Assembly (NCBI GenBank): GCA_951812925.1
Contig: OX638372.1
Coordinates: 70,945,407 to 71,009,406, forward strand
DNA length: 64,000 nucleotides
Origin: Calliopum simillimum
Taxonomy: Eukaryota > Arthropoda > Insecta > Diptera > Lauxaniidae
Direction: 5' to 3'
Positions 44,343 to 55,778 of this stretch are shown here, piece after piece. The translations under genes were made by a program, and so were the position numbers. A model generated the notes under the pieces. It had not been told where the DNA came from. It was given only the letters and a program-made list of their open reading frames with translations, and did no database searches. Positions within the stretch are counted from its first letter, which is position 1, and each line of letters begins with the position of its first letter.

Positions 44343-45796
44343 AATAATAAAAATTTGTGAATATGAACAAAATCCGCCGGCGGACACGCATACCTCCCAT
44401 ACAAAGTTGGGGCGCGGTCGAAATTTTTTTTTACAATGGATATCAAAAATGTTAAATTCTGAGCTATCTTTTATAGTTTTCAAGTTATGAGAAATAACGA
44501 CAAAAAAGAAAGTTGGATAAATTCAAATAAGATTCGTCATGCTTAATCTTTCCGTGATTTAGCTTTTCGTGCTTGCAAGCATAATAGACCAGCATAAAAA
44601 AATTTTCTCTAAATACAGAAACCGAGCTAAGTCTATTATGCGTAAATTCGAAGCCCGTGCCCGTGCCCGTATTTTTGATAGTCTCAATAAATAGTAAACA
44701 TGTGGGATACCTTGCGTAAGAATGGATGTTTAAGTTCCGATAGCTCTGTAGACAACAGTATAGACGTCTGATAGGCATTTTTTGTATAGTCAGCAGCATC
44801 TCACTTATACAGTGGCTACTCATTTGGTCGATGATAGTAATTTTAACAATTCCAATAATTTCTCTTTTAGAGCTGTTAACCTTGATGAGCTGCTATGGCC
44901 ATTGCAAAAATTAAATCTAATGCGGTTACGATAAAATTCCGATGAAATTCTTTAAAATTGTCTTTTCCTATATTCAGAATCATGTGCTCTATTTTGTAAA
45001 CTCTATCTTTACGACGTCCTGGTGCATGGAAAATTGCTCTCGTTATTCCTATTAAAAAAAGTGGAAACTCAAACGCTATCGATAACCTGTGATCCATTAG
45101 TATTTTACCGGGCTTATCTAAAATAGTTGAAAATCTGATAAAAAAAAATACAAATAACGCAGCACATCAATCAGTCCTCTTTCCATAAATAATTGTCAGT
45201 CGGGTTTCCGTAAGGGTTACAGCACCATTACCATGTTATTTTGACTTAAGTACTGATGCCATTACAAAGTTTCTCAATGATAATAAATTATGTGTACTGT
45301 TGTCTCTCGATTTATCTAAGCTAATCGAGAAATTGCGTTCAAAATTTAATTTTTCAGTAAGCAGTTTGTCTATTATAATAACCTTACTTCGTCTCTTTTA
45401 GATGTCACTTATGGAGTGCCGCAAGGGTCGGTACTAGGGCCGATTCTGTTTATGCTCTTTCTAAATGACTTTGTTGATTGTTTGTATTGCAATGCATGTA
45501 CCCCTTTCATTTTTGCGGATGATATTCAGATTTTAACTTATGGCGAATATCTATTCCTCGAAGTTTTGAGTGCTGTGGTAAACTTCAATATATCAAACGT
45601 TTCGTACTTTATGTCTATAAACTACTTGAACACATTAATTCCAACAAAACAAAAGCAATTGCTTTTACCAAATAGGAGTTACGATAACCTTAACCTTTCC
45701 ATTAAAATTAATGATGTTAATGTTGCTTTCGTTAATCAAATAAAATGCTTAAGAGTTTATGCTGACAACGAGCTGTCTTTTGATACTCATATAAAT

Positions 45797-46684
45797 TATT
45801 GGGTGTACAACTTAAAATTTGACGGTGGATGTCCGTACTAACAAATATCGTGAAAGCTCGAGCTTTATATATATGTCATTTTGAAGGTACATTTGACAGC
45901 TGTCAAAATCAGTCGATAAAACAATTTTATCTTGTGTGCATCATTATTATTTTTCACGATGAATAACTTCGAAAATTGGAGAAAAACACAGCATTTGCGG
46001 GGGGGTTCTAGTGGGTCATTTTTTTGCAAAGAAAACAGCTGCCGAAAGTCATCGCATTCTTGTAGAAGTTTATGGGGACTATGCTCCAGCTGAATCAAGC
46101 TGTCGTGAGTGGTTTAAAAGTGGTTATTTTGATGTCGAAGACAAAGAACATCCTGGTCAGGACCAGCTAGGTGTGATCCATTATGAGCTGTTGCCAGGTG
46201 GCCAAACCATTAATGCTCAATTCTATCGTCAACAATTGATCCAATTGAAGCAGAAAATCCAGGCAGAGCGGCCAACGTATGCGACCAGACATGAGTCAAT
46301 CATTTTCCACCACGATAACGCTCGGCCACATATTGCTGCCCCAGTCAAAAATTACCTGGAAAACAACGGATGGGAAATTTTGCCTCACCCGCTTTATAGC
46401 CCAGACCTTGCACCATCAGACTACCATTTGTTCCGATCGATGCAGAATGCCCTATCAGGAATACGCTTCATTTAAATTCAAGATATCGAAAATTGGCTCG
46501 ATTCATTTATGGCCGCCAAGCCGGCGCAATTTTTCTGGGATGGAATTCATAAATTGCCTGAAAGATGGGGAAATGTTGTAGCTTCGAATGGACAATACTT
46601 TGAATAAAATATATTGTAACATTTTTCCACAATAAAGCATCGAATTTGCTAAAAAATTCCGGTTTTTAAGTTGTACACCCAATA
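45797..46684 (+). mobile_element. Mariner element, internally deleted copy 2
   Basis: TA at 45797-45798 and 46683-46684 flank perfect 13-base inverted ends TTGGGTGTACAAC (start 45799; complement ends 46682). About 884 bp. It carries the same central deletion of the transposase gene as the copy at 37799, and lies within non-LTR element C. Confidence 0.9.
45960..46605 (+). pseudogene. Mariner transposase with central deletion, copy 2
   Basis: Starts MNNFENWRKTQHLRG, then an extra G in a G-run shifts the frame; from 46011 it reads KTAAESHRILVEVYGDYAP and VEDKEHPGQDQLGVIHYELL with the same deletion joint as copy 1. HHDNARPHIAAPV and YSPDLAPSDYHLFRSMQNAL give the second and third catalytic Asp; the first is deleted. 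TAA follows GIRFI at the same position as in copy 1. Confidence 0.88.
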
Positions 46685-47265
46685 TTTAAGCTCTAAAATT
46701 AATTTAACGCTTCGAAGATTGTATAGCCTAAATTCAAACTTGCCCTTACACGTAAAACTTAAGGTGGTTCATGCTCTACTGTTCTCTGTCTTGACCTATT
46801 TTACTGAAATTTTCTCGGGAGCATTTGCGTATAACGTGAGAAAAATTCAACTCTTGTTTAATAGATTATTCGCTACCTATATAATCTGCGATCTCGTAAG
46901 CATATATCCTCCTGGGCCAAAATATTCTTAAACTGTTCATTTTTAGATTATATAAACTTTAGATTGCTTTTAATGTTATTCAAAGTAATGATGCCAGCGT
47001 ATCTTCTGGTTGATTTCAATTTTTCGCGATCTATCAGAAACCCACAAATTATTTTTCCCAGAATTGCTAACTCTTTGTTTGAAAAATCATTTTTAATAAG
47101 AACCATACGTTGTTGGAATGTTTTGCCGCTGCATTTAAGAACTTTTTACGAATCAATGTCTTTAAAAAATCTTCCTTCAACATCTGCACAATCCTTAGTC
47201 TGTAGTTTTTTTCTTTGTTATCGTGTTTAGTTGTACACGGCTTATGGACCCATCCCTCTATATAC

Positions 47266-49275
47266 ATTAGAGAGGATCAAATTTTTTTTTCACTTACTTT
47301 CATTCAGTTTCGGATTCTACGTTAAAATCTAAGTTAAAAACTCCTTGGGGCCATATATCTGGGGTGAATTTCGACTCAGCCAAAAATCGTTTGAAGTTTT
47401 GGGTTTTTTTCGCTGTTGCGCGATTGCCTTTGATAGTTTATAATTTCCGTACAACTTGTTGTATTGCTATGATTTTAGCACCGTTAGAAAGGTATTGTTA
47501 CGTAATATCAACGTTTTGGCTAATTTATCCAAAAAAATTATCTGGTTTAAAAGTTATGACCTTTTGAGTAAAAAAATATAAAAACTTCATACAAAATGTA
47601 CCAAAAATTTCATCCTTTTTTTAAAAAAAAATTTACTTTAAATTTTTTCATAGCGTATAAAAAAGAACTATCTAGACAGGGTCTATTCATCCAGATACGG
47701 TTAGTCATTTCAAAGTTATGACCTTTTGAACGAAGACAGATAAAAACTTCATACAAAGTATTTTAAAAATTTAATCCTCCTAGAAAAAAAACCGTTATTT
47801 TTTGAATTTTTTTCTATAGCTCATCAAAAGGCCTTTCCAATGCAGTTCTGCTCTTTAAGATACGGCTAGCCATTCCAAAGTTATGACATTTTGAATGAAA
47901 GCAGATGAGAACTGCAGAGTGAAAAAATATTTAAGACAAACTTGAACAAAAAAAATTTTTTTTTTTTTTAATGAGTTCTAGTGTAGCACTTTCGATTAGC
48001 ATTAATTAGTAGAAAAAAACCGCCAAAGGATTTTTTGAAGTTGGGTCACTAAGCGGCGCTATAGCAGTTTGATGTTCGAAAAATCGAGTATGTATTATAG
48101 AAAAAACGTATTTTTGGGTTAAAAATTAAAATTTTTAATAAAATACGTTTTCACTATAATAATCGATTTTTCGAACATCAAACTGCTATAGCGCCACTTA
48201 ATTACCCAACTTCGAAAAATCTTTTAGCAATTTTTTTTAATTACCAATTGAGGGTATTTTGTTCTTTTTCACAGTTTTCTTTAATCTTATCCAAAACTGT
48301 ACAAGATATGCCATAATATTTGACAGGAAAATAATCTTTGGAACATGGTGAAGTAATGTTTGGAAGACACAATAAACGAGAAATTAAGATTTCATATAAA
48401 AATTTAAATTTTTAATCCAAAAATACATTTTCTCTATAATACTTGATTTGTTAAACTTTGAGCCATTATAGCGCCGCTTAGTGGCCCAACTTCAAAAAAT
48501 CCTTTGGCGGTTTTTTTCTACTAATTAATGCTAATCGAAAGTGCTACACTAGAACTAATTAAAAAAAAAAAAATTTTTTTTGTTCAAGTTTGTCTTAAAT
48601 ATTTTTTCACCCTACAGTTCTCATCTGCTTTCATTCAAAATGTCATAACTTTGGAATGGCTAGCCGTATCTTAAAGAGCAGAACTGCATTGGAAAGGCCT
48701 TTTGATGAGCTATAGAAAAGAATTCAAAAAATAACGGTTTTTTTTCTAGGAGGATTAAATTGTTAAAATACTTTGTATGAAGTTTTTATCTGTCTTCGTT
48801 CAAAAGGTCATAACTTTAAAATGACTAACCGTATCTGGATGAATAGACCCTGTCTAGATAGTTCTTTTTTATACGCTATGAAAAAGTTTAAAGTAAATTT
48901 TTTTTTAAAAAAAGGATGAAATTTTTGGTACATTTTGTATGAAGTTTTTATATTTTTTTACTCAAAAGGTCATAACTTTAAAGCCAGATAATTTTTTTGG
49001 ATAAATTAGCCAAAACGTTGATATTACGTAACAATACCTTTCTAACGGTGCTAAAATCATGGCAATACAACAAGTTGTTCGGAAATTATGAACTATCAAA
49101 GGCAATCGCGCAACAGCGAAAAAAACCCAAAACTTCAAACGATTTTTGGCTGAGTCGAAATTCACCCCAGATATGTGGCCCCAAGGAGTTTTTAACTTAG
49201 ATTTTAACGTAGAATCCGAAACTGAATGAAAGTAAGTGGAAAAATTTGGTTCGGAACAAATTGATCCTCTCTAAT
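47266..49275. mobile_element. Foldback element, 2.0 kb
   Basis: ATTAGAGAGGATCAA at the left returns as TTGATCCTCTCTAAT at the right, with ATAC directly outside both ends (47262-47265, 49276-49279). The ~1 kb arms are near-identical inverted copies (GGGGCCATATATCTGGGGTG against its complement at 49170). Smaller inverted blocks repeat within (GCGGCGCTATAGCAGTTTG type words at 48050, 48185 and 48470). No coding capacity. Confidence 0.88.
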
Positions 49276-49749
49276 ATACATACTTATCTTTCTTTTTTTC
49301 GAAGTAAATTGTTTTACTTTGTTCTCTCCCTTGGAGTTATCAAGTGAAGTTGTGGCTTATTATTTTTCATATTCTGATATATTTTTTGAATTTAGTTATT
49401 ATTTTGTATAGTATATATTCACACACCTGTCTTTTGGGAGATTTGAATCAAATTTTCGAGTACCCCAATTTTTTTACGAAATTCTGTTCAACATCGTATT
49501 TCGACATGTTTTCAATAAAAAATTTCAAAATCCTTAGAGCACTTCGGAAACGATCGGCTAACAAACGACTTTCATGTTGCTTAAGCCGAAGCATGTAAGG
49601 ATAATTCTGAAAAATAGTTCCAAATGAATTTTTTTTTTTAATGGAATTGTATTCACTAATGCAGGCATGTCAAACTCAATTTGCAAACTGGGCCAATCGA
49701 TAGGGAATTTTTGTTTGGGTGGGCCGCAAAAATTAACGATTTATAATAA

Positions 49750-50290
49750 CTAGAGTTCGCCTTGTGGGCGAAATTCGACCATTTCGATTTGACTTTAAAG
49801 CAAAAAATAAAACACAAAAAGATTTTAATATTTTTCTTTAGAGTTCTGGCTATCTTCGTTGATAAAAATCGGCGCAGCAGCTTGGTTGCAATAGTGTGAT
49901 TGCCATTTAGAGGCGTGTTACTTCAACTAAAGAGCACAAAGTTTTTGATATCTTTCCGTCCTGCTCATTCTATCTCCATACCAAAATTCACAAAAATCAA
50001 TGCCGTGAGCGCGTGGCACCGCCCACTTAAAAACATAAAGGTCATATTCTTATACCTTAGTTTTAACGCCCTATCTGTATACCCAATTTTAAAAAAAATC
50101 AATGTAGTGGTTTAGCCGTGAAAGCGTTTTCCATTTAGGGGCGTGGCACCGCCCACTTTTAAGAAAAATATAGTCCTATGCACTGCTCCTCACAACCTTT
50201 CCAACAAAAAAAGAATCAAGCAAATCGGTTGAGATTTAGGTATAGAAACGGACTGAATCGATTTCGTTTGCCTATTTATACTTATATAGA
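49750..50290 (-). mobile_element. Non-autonomous Helitron, minus orientation
   Basis: On the minus strand it starts TCTATATAAGTATAAATAGG after A and ends GGCGAACTCTAG before T, with the terminal hairpin TTTCGCC-CACAA-GGCGAA. GGGCGTGGCACCGCCCACTT occurs twice. Colinear with 35436-37022 minus its foldback. It sits between A and T without target duplication. Confidence 0.85.
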
Positions 50291-50720
50291 TAAAAATGTA
50301 ATATAATATACCAACTACCATAAGTGGGTTTCTTATGTTTTCTTCTTGATAACTGAGACCTTTTCAATATCGGGAGAAGTTGAGTACTTTCAATACTGAC
50401 CCGAGATGAGAATCTATTATTCTCGGCATATTCAGAAAATTTCAGTTTCAAATTTGCGTCGCATTGAACCTCAATTATCACCATTTGGAGGTAGCATGGC
50501 ACTTTTTCAGTTTCAATGGAAAACTGGTTTGAAAATAAAGGAAACTTGAATCTTGAAATAAAATCTTCAAAACGATTTTCGAACTCCATATTTAATCATT
50601 AAGTTTTTCCACATATTTTTGGTATGAAGTACCCGTAGTTATATCTTTGTGTGCTTTGCATATTGAAAAATGTATCAAGTTATCATTTTGATTATGTTAT
50701 CCCCACAGGAGCTTTAATTT
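50291..50720 (-). pseudogene. hAT transposase C-terminal fragment (GTF2IRD2/ZBED-like group)
   Basis: On the minus strand, after a decayed stretch with NDNLIHFSICKAHKDITTGT and KYVEKLND, the frame from 50589 reads MEFENRFEDFISRFKFPLFS, then PCYLQMVIIEVQCDANLKLK. This matches the layout of the C-terminal region of hAT-derived proteins such as GTF2IRD2 and relatives (a RF.DF helix, an F.NPF-like motif, LQMELI.LQCN). It is cut by the Helitron at 50290 before the dimerisation helix. Upstream sequence to about 51000 is too decayed to read. Confidence 0.7.
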
Positions 50721-51065
50721 TTTTCCTGTAGTGTAGATAACAGCTCTTCATTTTCTTCTTTTATTTCTAAAAATATCCTTATCTCATCTTTAAAGTTCCA
50801 AAATCTTTCTAAAGTTTTATTGCCTGAAAGCCATCAACATTCGCGATCTATATTTTGTAAAAACGCAGTAAATTCAAGCTGGTCAAAGCCATGGAATGGG
50901 ATACTTTGAAAAGCCTTGATTTAGCTTATTTTAAATTTTGTATTCAAATCTACCCATACGAATTCCTTTTGAATAAAAATTAAGAATTGTTGAATGCAAT
51001 TGAACTGATCCGCAATTTATTTTTATTTCATCTTTGGGCCGCAGGTTGACATGGCTGCACTAATG

Positions 51066-51611
51066 CATAAAAAATAAAGTGTGAAAAGTGCATTGCAAAA
51101 TCGTATGCCCAAAAAAAGTTATTCAAGGCCAAAAGTTGCGAAAATAAATTTTTTGCTATTATTTCGCTAACGGCTGCAATTACGGAAAAATAGTTATCGA
51201 CAGTTGTTTATTGAGTCAACAGTTGTTTAGCTTTAATAATTTAATACGAAAAAGCTCCAACATTTTTTTTCCTATGGCTCATAGTTTAGGAGGTATGTCA
51301 ATTAAAAAAGTTTTAAAACTTCGTTATATTTATATGTTGTACTTTAAAAATTGAGATAACTCTCGAACGACTAATTGCACGAAAAAAATAAATGTATACC
51401 TGTTTGCAGAAAACTATATTATATTATAACCCATCTCTGCTCTTTTTTTCGTACGATCTATGGTTTAAGAGATATCTTTCACAAACCGTTCAAGTTTGGA
51501 AAAACTAGTTTTAAAGGAAATCTCCGGAGCTCGATAAAAAGTAAAGGGATCTATTTTATTAAAATTTACATGATCTACAAATAATATTTGATACATATGT
51601 ACGAAATAATT
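51066..51611. other. No recognisable feature
   Basis: AT-rich, only chance open frames. Confidence 0.4.
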
Positions 51612-51960
51612 ACACTAGTTTACAAATGATTTAACATTTTTTTCCCATTGAATGCCATTATTCATTGTAGAATATGCCATTATTATATGAAGAATGGGCT
51701 GCTGATTCCGAAAATCGCATTATTTTTTTTTTTCTGTGGTGTCGTTTTTGAGATATCGGTCATTTTCGGTTTTTGGACCAAAAAAAAAGAAGATAGTTTT
51801 ATCTCAAGAACCAATGCTAGTGTTTAAACGTATTATATGTCATATTAAAGGTAATTAAATCACCTATAAATAATATTCACATCACCTTTTGGCTGATTTG
51901 TTAGTTTCGGAGAAGTAAATTGATTTCTAAAAAAAAATTTTTTTTTTCCGAAAAAATTAA
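51612..51960 (+). repeat. Foldback arm, inverted partner at 63638-63963
   Basis: ACACTAGTTTACA through CCCATTGAATGCCATTATTC, GGGCTGCTGATTCCGAAAAT and GTTTAAACGTATTATATGTC matches the reverse complement of 63638-63963. Gypsy element 2 begins 14 bases after this arm ends. Confidence 0.8.
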
Positions 51961-52274
51961 CAAAAGTCAAAATTGTAGTATCTTACGATTTGAATATCAT
52001 AAATAAAAATAAGATATGACGTTAGTTTATTGACTGTTTTTTTGCTTGTATAGTACTAATGAAAGTTCCAACGCGCTGTTTTCTAAATTGAAGTATGATA
52101 ATTTTATGTTGAACTAATTAAACAGTCATTTTTGCAATTTTTCAACAACAGACGAAAGGAAGTGTTAACATGGAAATTGATTACATATGTTTCGGCTACT
52201 TCCACATACATATTTATATATTTTCATATATAAATATGTATATAGCCTCATCAGATCAGTTTTAGTTAAATCTT

Positions 52275-52355
52275 GCCAGAAACCGTACTCGAACCCGTGA
52301 CTCCGGTTTTCTAATGAAAGAGAACGCGGTGCTTAAGCGATTGTGCTATAGGTCA
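52275..52355 (-). other. tRNA-like segment (SINE head or tRNA pseudogene)
   Basis: On the minus strand a box A-like TAGCACAATCGC (52349-52338) and a box B-like GGTTCGAGTAC (52295-52285) are 43 bases apart, and GTCACGGGTTCGA is the usual T-arm wording. A full cloverleaf is not possible. No tail or target duplication was seen. Confidence 0.4.
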
Positions 52356-52497
52356 CGAGTAAACTCTCTGAACAGGATCGCCATTATGAATAAATCATAA
52401 GGCTCACTAGCGCCGTCTGTTGTGAAAAATTGCCAAATTGTTAGTTGGTAACACACTCTGGTTTTGAGACATGCTACGCTAGCTACAATTAAAGATC

Positions 52498-53625
52498 CTT
52501 GTGCGAAAAAAGCATTTCTGCACTGCGTTTTTTCGTAATATTCGGTCGTTCATTGCATTAAGTGGTAAACAATGTAAACACTAAATTAAAATATTTGTAA
52601 AATGGCTTCAAATGGTTCCAAATGGCAATCAACCTACTATCGAAATTGGGCAATTAAGGATTAACTGGTATTATGAAGGCAAAACCGTGAGAAAAATTAC
52701 GAAGAAGTAAATCTATTGTCCACGACATATTCATGAGGTTCCGTGATGAGCTCTATTGACCAAAAAAAGCAAAGAAAGTCAATACAAGATATCAAATGAG
52801 CAAGAAGAGCGTTCGATATTGAAAGAAATCAACGGAGATACTTTCAAAAAGGCTAAGAAACTCTTATATATCCTTTAAAAATCGAAGTAAAAAAGTTGTT
52901 TTCCTAAATACTGATTTCAAAACATTACATAAGTAAGATTTTTATGAGAGAATTGCTGGAAAAAATCCAATTATAGACAAAAAAGAGAAAATGAAAATGT
53001 GGAGAATTTATTAAAAACAGAAGATTTTAGAAATAAGGTAATTTGAGTGTATATCAAGTTAAAATACCTTAAAATAATGGAACCAACAACAGAATAGTCT
53101 TAAAATAATGAAAACTATCAATAGAAAAGTATTTTAATATGATATACCATCAAATCACCTTATTTCTAAAATCTTTTTTTAGTAAATTTTTCTTGGCTTA
53201 TTTTCATTTCAAGTATTGAAATAAGTATTTAGGAAAACATATTTTTCACTTCGATTTTTTAAGGATATATAAGAGTTTTTTGGCCTTTTTGAAAGGATCT
53301 TCGTCGATTTCTTTTAAAATCGAAAGCTCTTATTGCTCATTTGATATCTTGCATCGACTTTCTTTGCTTTTTTTGGTCAATAGAGCTCAGCGCGGAACCT
53401 TATGAATACGTCGTGGACAATAGATTTACTTTTTCGTAATTTTTCTAACGGTTTTACCTTCATAATACAGTTAATCCTTAATTTCCCAATTTCGATAGTA
53501 GATTGCTTGCCATTTGGAGCCATTTTAATTTAGTGTTTACATTGTTTACCACTTAATGCAATGAACGACCGAATGTTACGAAAAAACGCAGTGCACAAAT
53601 GCTTTTTTCGCACAAGGACGGCATT
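52498..53625. mobile_element. Palindrome made of two inverted Tc1/mariner transposase 5' ends
   Basis: CCTTGTGCGAAAAAAGCATT at 52498 returns inverted at 53625; arms of ~430 bp meet around 53090. Each arm codes the helix-turn-helix start of a Tc1-type transposase: left arm IEIGQLRINWYYEGKTVRKI, then after a one-base shift SKSIVHDIFMRFRDEL, and later QEERSILKEINGDTFKKAKK. No catalytic domain is present. The palindrome probably arose by inverted joining of two truncated copies. Confidence 0.7.
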
Positions 53626-53636
53626 GCCAGTTTGCT

Positions 53637-53862
53637 TTGTCCGATTATTCATTGAGCGCAGAAAATTTAACTATTTTTGTGTTTTAGTGTAAATTTACGG
53701 TTATGAATAGAAAATTTTTTTATTTTTATTGTTCTGAGAGATGAGGGTATAAGGTTTAAATAAAAGCGAAAAAACCGTGTCTTTAGCATATTTTTAAAAA
53801 ATTTTAGAGCCCATTTATATCCAACAAAGTCTTGTCCGATTTTGCGATGGAGCCACTGTATA
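53637..53862 (-). repeat. Tc1-like terminal repeat fragment, inverted to 38889-39085
   Basis: Reading on the minus strand it begins TACAGTGGCTCCATCGCAAA at 53862 and matches 38889-39085 closely. It abuts the Tc1-derived palindrome and may be the end of the same element. Confidence 0.65.
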
Positions 53863-53870
53863 TTCTACAT

Positions 53871-53882
53871 TGGCGACGAGGA
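53871..53882 (+). other. Primer-binding site, tRNA-Ser type
   Basis: TGGCGACGAGGA, one base after the LTR end CA, complementary to the 3' end of tRNA-Ser. Same site as in gypsy element 1. Confidence 0.8.
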
Positions 53883-54312
53883 ATATAAAAAATAAATCAA
53901 AAAAAAAAAAAAAATAAAAATCATCAATCAAAATATTTACAAAAAATAAAGGAACTGAAAAAAATCATCAATCAATTTACAAAAGAAGAAAACGTGGAAC
54001 TATGTAAATATGTAAAAAAAGTTATTTTAAAAGTGGAAAAAGGAATATTGCATTTTTAAAAGAAACATGATACAATAATTAATTAGTGGTGTACGCAGTT
54101 ATAACACGGCAAAACGTCCCTCTTTACTGGTTTTTATAATTGTATATCTAAGTAGTTGTTGTTGTCTCTAAAGTTGGACAAGCTGCGTTAACATTGTATA
54201 ATTGAATCATGAAATGAAGCATTTAAAAATTTTTATAATATTTGAAACATTAATTGAAAGGAAAAGGATATCAAAAAAAAATATATTAAAGATTGTTAGA
54301 AATTGCTTTGTG

Positions 54313-54939
54313 TGTCGTATTAGGGGTCTGCACAAGACATCTTGAAATAAAGTGTACTTTTTTTTAGACCAACATTTTTCACTGAACTGATGCATTTGAT
54401 CCAAAATCATATCATCGTGTACACTGATTTCATTTTGACACTATTTACATTGTCTTGTTTTACCAGTGTGAAAAATAAACTTGGCTCTAAAAAATACATC
54501 AGTGAACTCTATTGTATAAAAACAAATACTTCAGGTCACTGTAAAACGTGCGAGTAGAGAAACCACAATAAAATTTATGATATGGTAACATTTGCAAAAT
54601 TGTAGTAGTTTTCATACATTTTTGCGACAGAGGGAGAGAGCGTAAACAAAAAAGAGGCGCAAGAAGAGAGCGATAAACTATTCTTATCACACCATTAGCA
54701 TTTAGTAGTGTACACTACTACTACAGTATGCAACTAAAATAACTGAAACAATTCAAACAAGACAAATTAGCACAGTATTTGTTTATTTTCTTTCAAATTC
54801 TAGTTCTGTCAAGACATTTGCACACGACACTGAACTAGAGCATTTGATAAATATAAAACGGGTACAAAATATAACGTATCTTGAAACGAAATGTCTTAAA
54901 ACGCAAACAAGACGTCTTGTGCAGACCCCTATGTCGTAT
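54313..54939. mobile_element. hAT-type MITE in the leader of gypsy element 2
   Basis: Perfect 8 bp target duplications TGTCGTAT (54313-54320, 54932-54939) flank inverted ends TAGGGGTCTGCACAAGAC (54321; complement ends 54931). Length 611 bp. No transposase. Confidence 0.88.
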
Positions 54940-55157
54940 TCTACAGTGGACAGTGGATTTGTTTTCATTTCCGAATCTTATTACTTAGTTTTAATAAATT
55001 TTAAATTAGAGCAAATAATAAATAATTTAGTTATTTTATTGAAGCGTGTACTTGTACTGTAAGCTGTAAGAATACGAAAACACAGAAAGAAAGTAAAAAA
55101 TTTTTATAGAAATAGTGCGAATTTTAATAATTGTAATGGAAAATAGGATATAAAAAT

Positions 55158-55455
55158 TAACCAAGTGGAGTGATTGAATTTCGCACTGTGTTTGGAAAAG
55201 AAAAATAACCAAGTGGAGTGATTAAATTCGCACAGTGGTTGAAAAAAACAAATAACCAAGTTGAATGATTAAATTCGTACAGTGGTTAAAAAAAAATAAC
55301 CAAGTTGAGTGATTAAATTCGCACAGTGGTTGAAAAAAAAAAAAAATAACCAAGTTGAGTGATTAAATTCGCACAGTGGTTGAAAAAAAAAAAAAAAATA
55401 ATCAAGTTGAGTGATTAAATTCGCACAATGGTTAAATGATTAAATTCGCACAGTA
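55158..55455 (+). repeat. Tandem array of ~43-51 bp units in the leader of gypsy element 2
   Basis: Six copies of TAACCAAGT(G/T)GAGTGATT followed by AAATTCGCACAGTGGTT, separated by A-runs of varying length (starts near 55158, 55206, 55254, 55297, 55347, 55399), plus a partial seventh. The core is conserved while the A-runs vary. It lies between the primer site and gag. Confidence 0.88.
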
Positions 55456-55778
55456 GTTCATGCAAATTTTTAATTGAAAATGAGTTGTGTAAACTTAAAT
55501 GTTTAAAAAAAATATAGAACATGAATGTAATTTGATTGTTAGAGAGAATTAAACTTAAATTATCCGTACCTATAGCCTAATAATATTTAGGCTATTAAAT
55601 ATTTCGGAAATATTAATGAATAAAAATCTTTATATTAGGATTTGAGTTTGAAAATCGGGAAAAAATTAAAATTAAAAGACTAATCAAGTTATTATAAAAC
55701 ATTTTCAGATCCAAATAAATTCAGATTAGTACTTGATCCTTTCATTTATGATGCATATGATGAAAACAGTGGTTATGG

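Larger units (their letters stand above)
44480..47235 (+). pseudogene. Non-LTR retrotransposon C, reverse transcriptase, interrupted by mariner
   Basis: Pieces in several frames follow the order of a non-LTR ORF2: FSFRAVNLDELLWPLQKL near 44865, WKIALVIPIKKSGNSNAID near 45030, SILPGLSKIVENLI, QSGFRKGYSTITML near 45200, MPQGSVLGPILFMLFLNDF (45416), IFADDIQIL, and after the mariner insert RRLYSLNSNLPLHVKLKV (46705) to the end near 47230. Many stops and frameshifts. 5' part with endonuclease is missing. The clade is uncertain. Confidence 0.8.
49654..51065 (-). mobile_element. hAT element with nested Helitron
   Basis: Perfect 8 bp target duplications CACTAATG (49654-49661, 51058-51065) flank inverted ends CAGGCATGTCAAACTCA and, on the other strand, CAGCCATGTCAACCTGC. 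GGGCCGCA words near both ends are typical of this hAT group. The minus strand carries a transposase C-terminal fragment. A Helitron copy at 49750-50290 is inserted inside. Total 1396 bp without the duplications. Confidence 0.85.
51974..53869 (+). other. 5' LTR of gypsy element 2 with nested inserts
   Basis: Begins TGTAGTATCTT (TG) and ends TTCTACA (CA) just before the primer site. Much of its 1.9 kb is foreign: a tRNA-like segment at 52275-52355, a Tc1-derived palindrome at 52498-53625 and a Tc1-like end at 53637-53862. Confidence 0.55.

Noticed and set aside
48020..48240. microRNA precursor from the internal palindrome
   Set aside because: The stem is too long and perfect for a microRNA and belongs to a foldback element.
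47364..49200. 67-codon open frames at both ends of the 2 kb foldback as genes
   Set aside because: The frames 47364-47567 and 48962-49165 are the same sequence in the two inverted arms, with no conserved domain.
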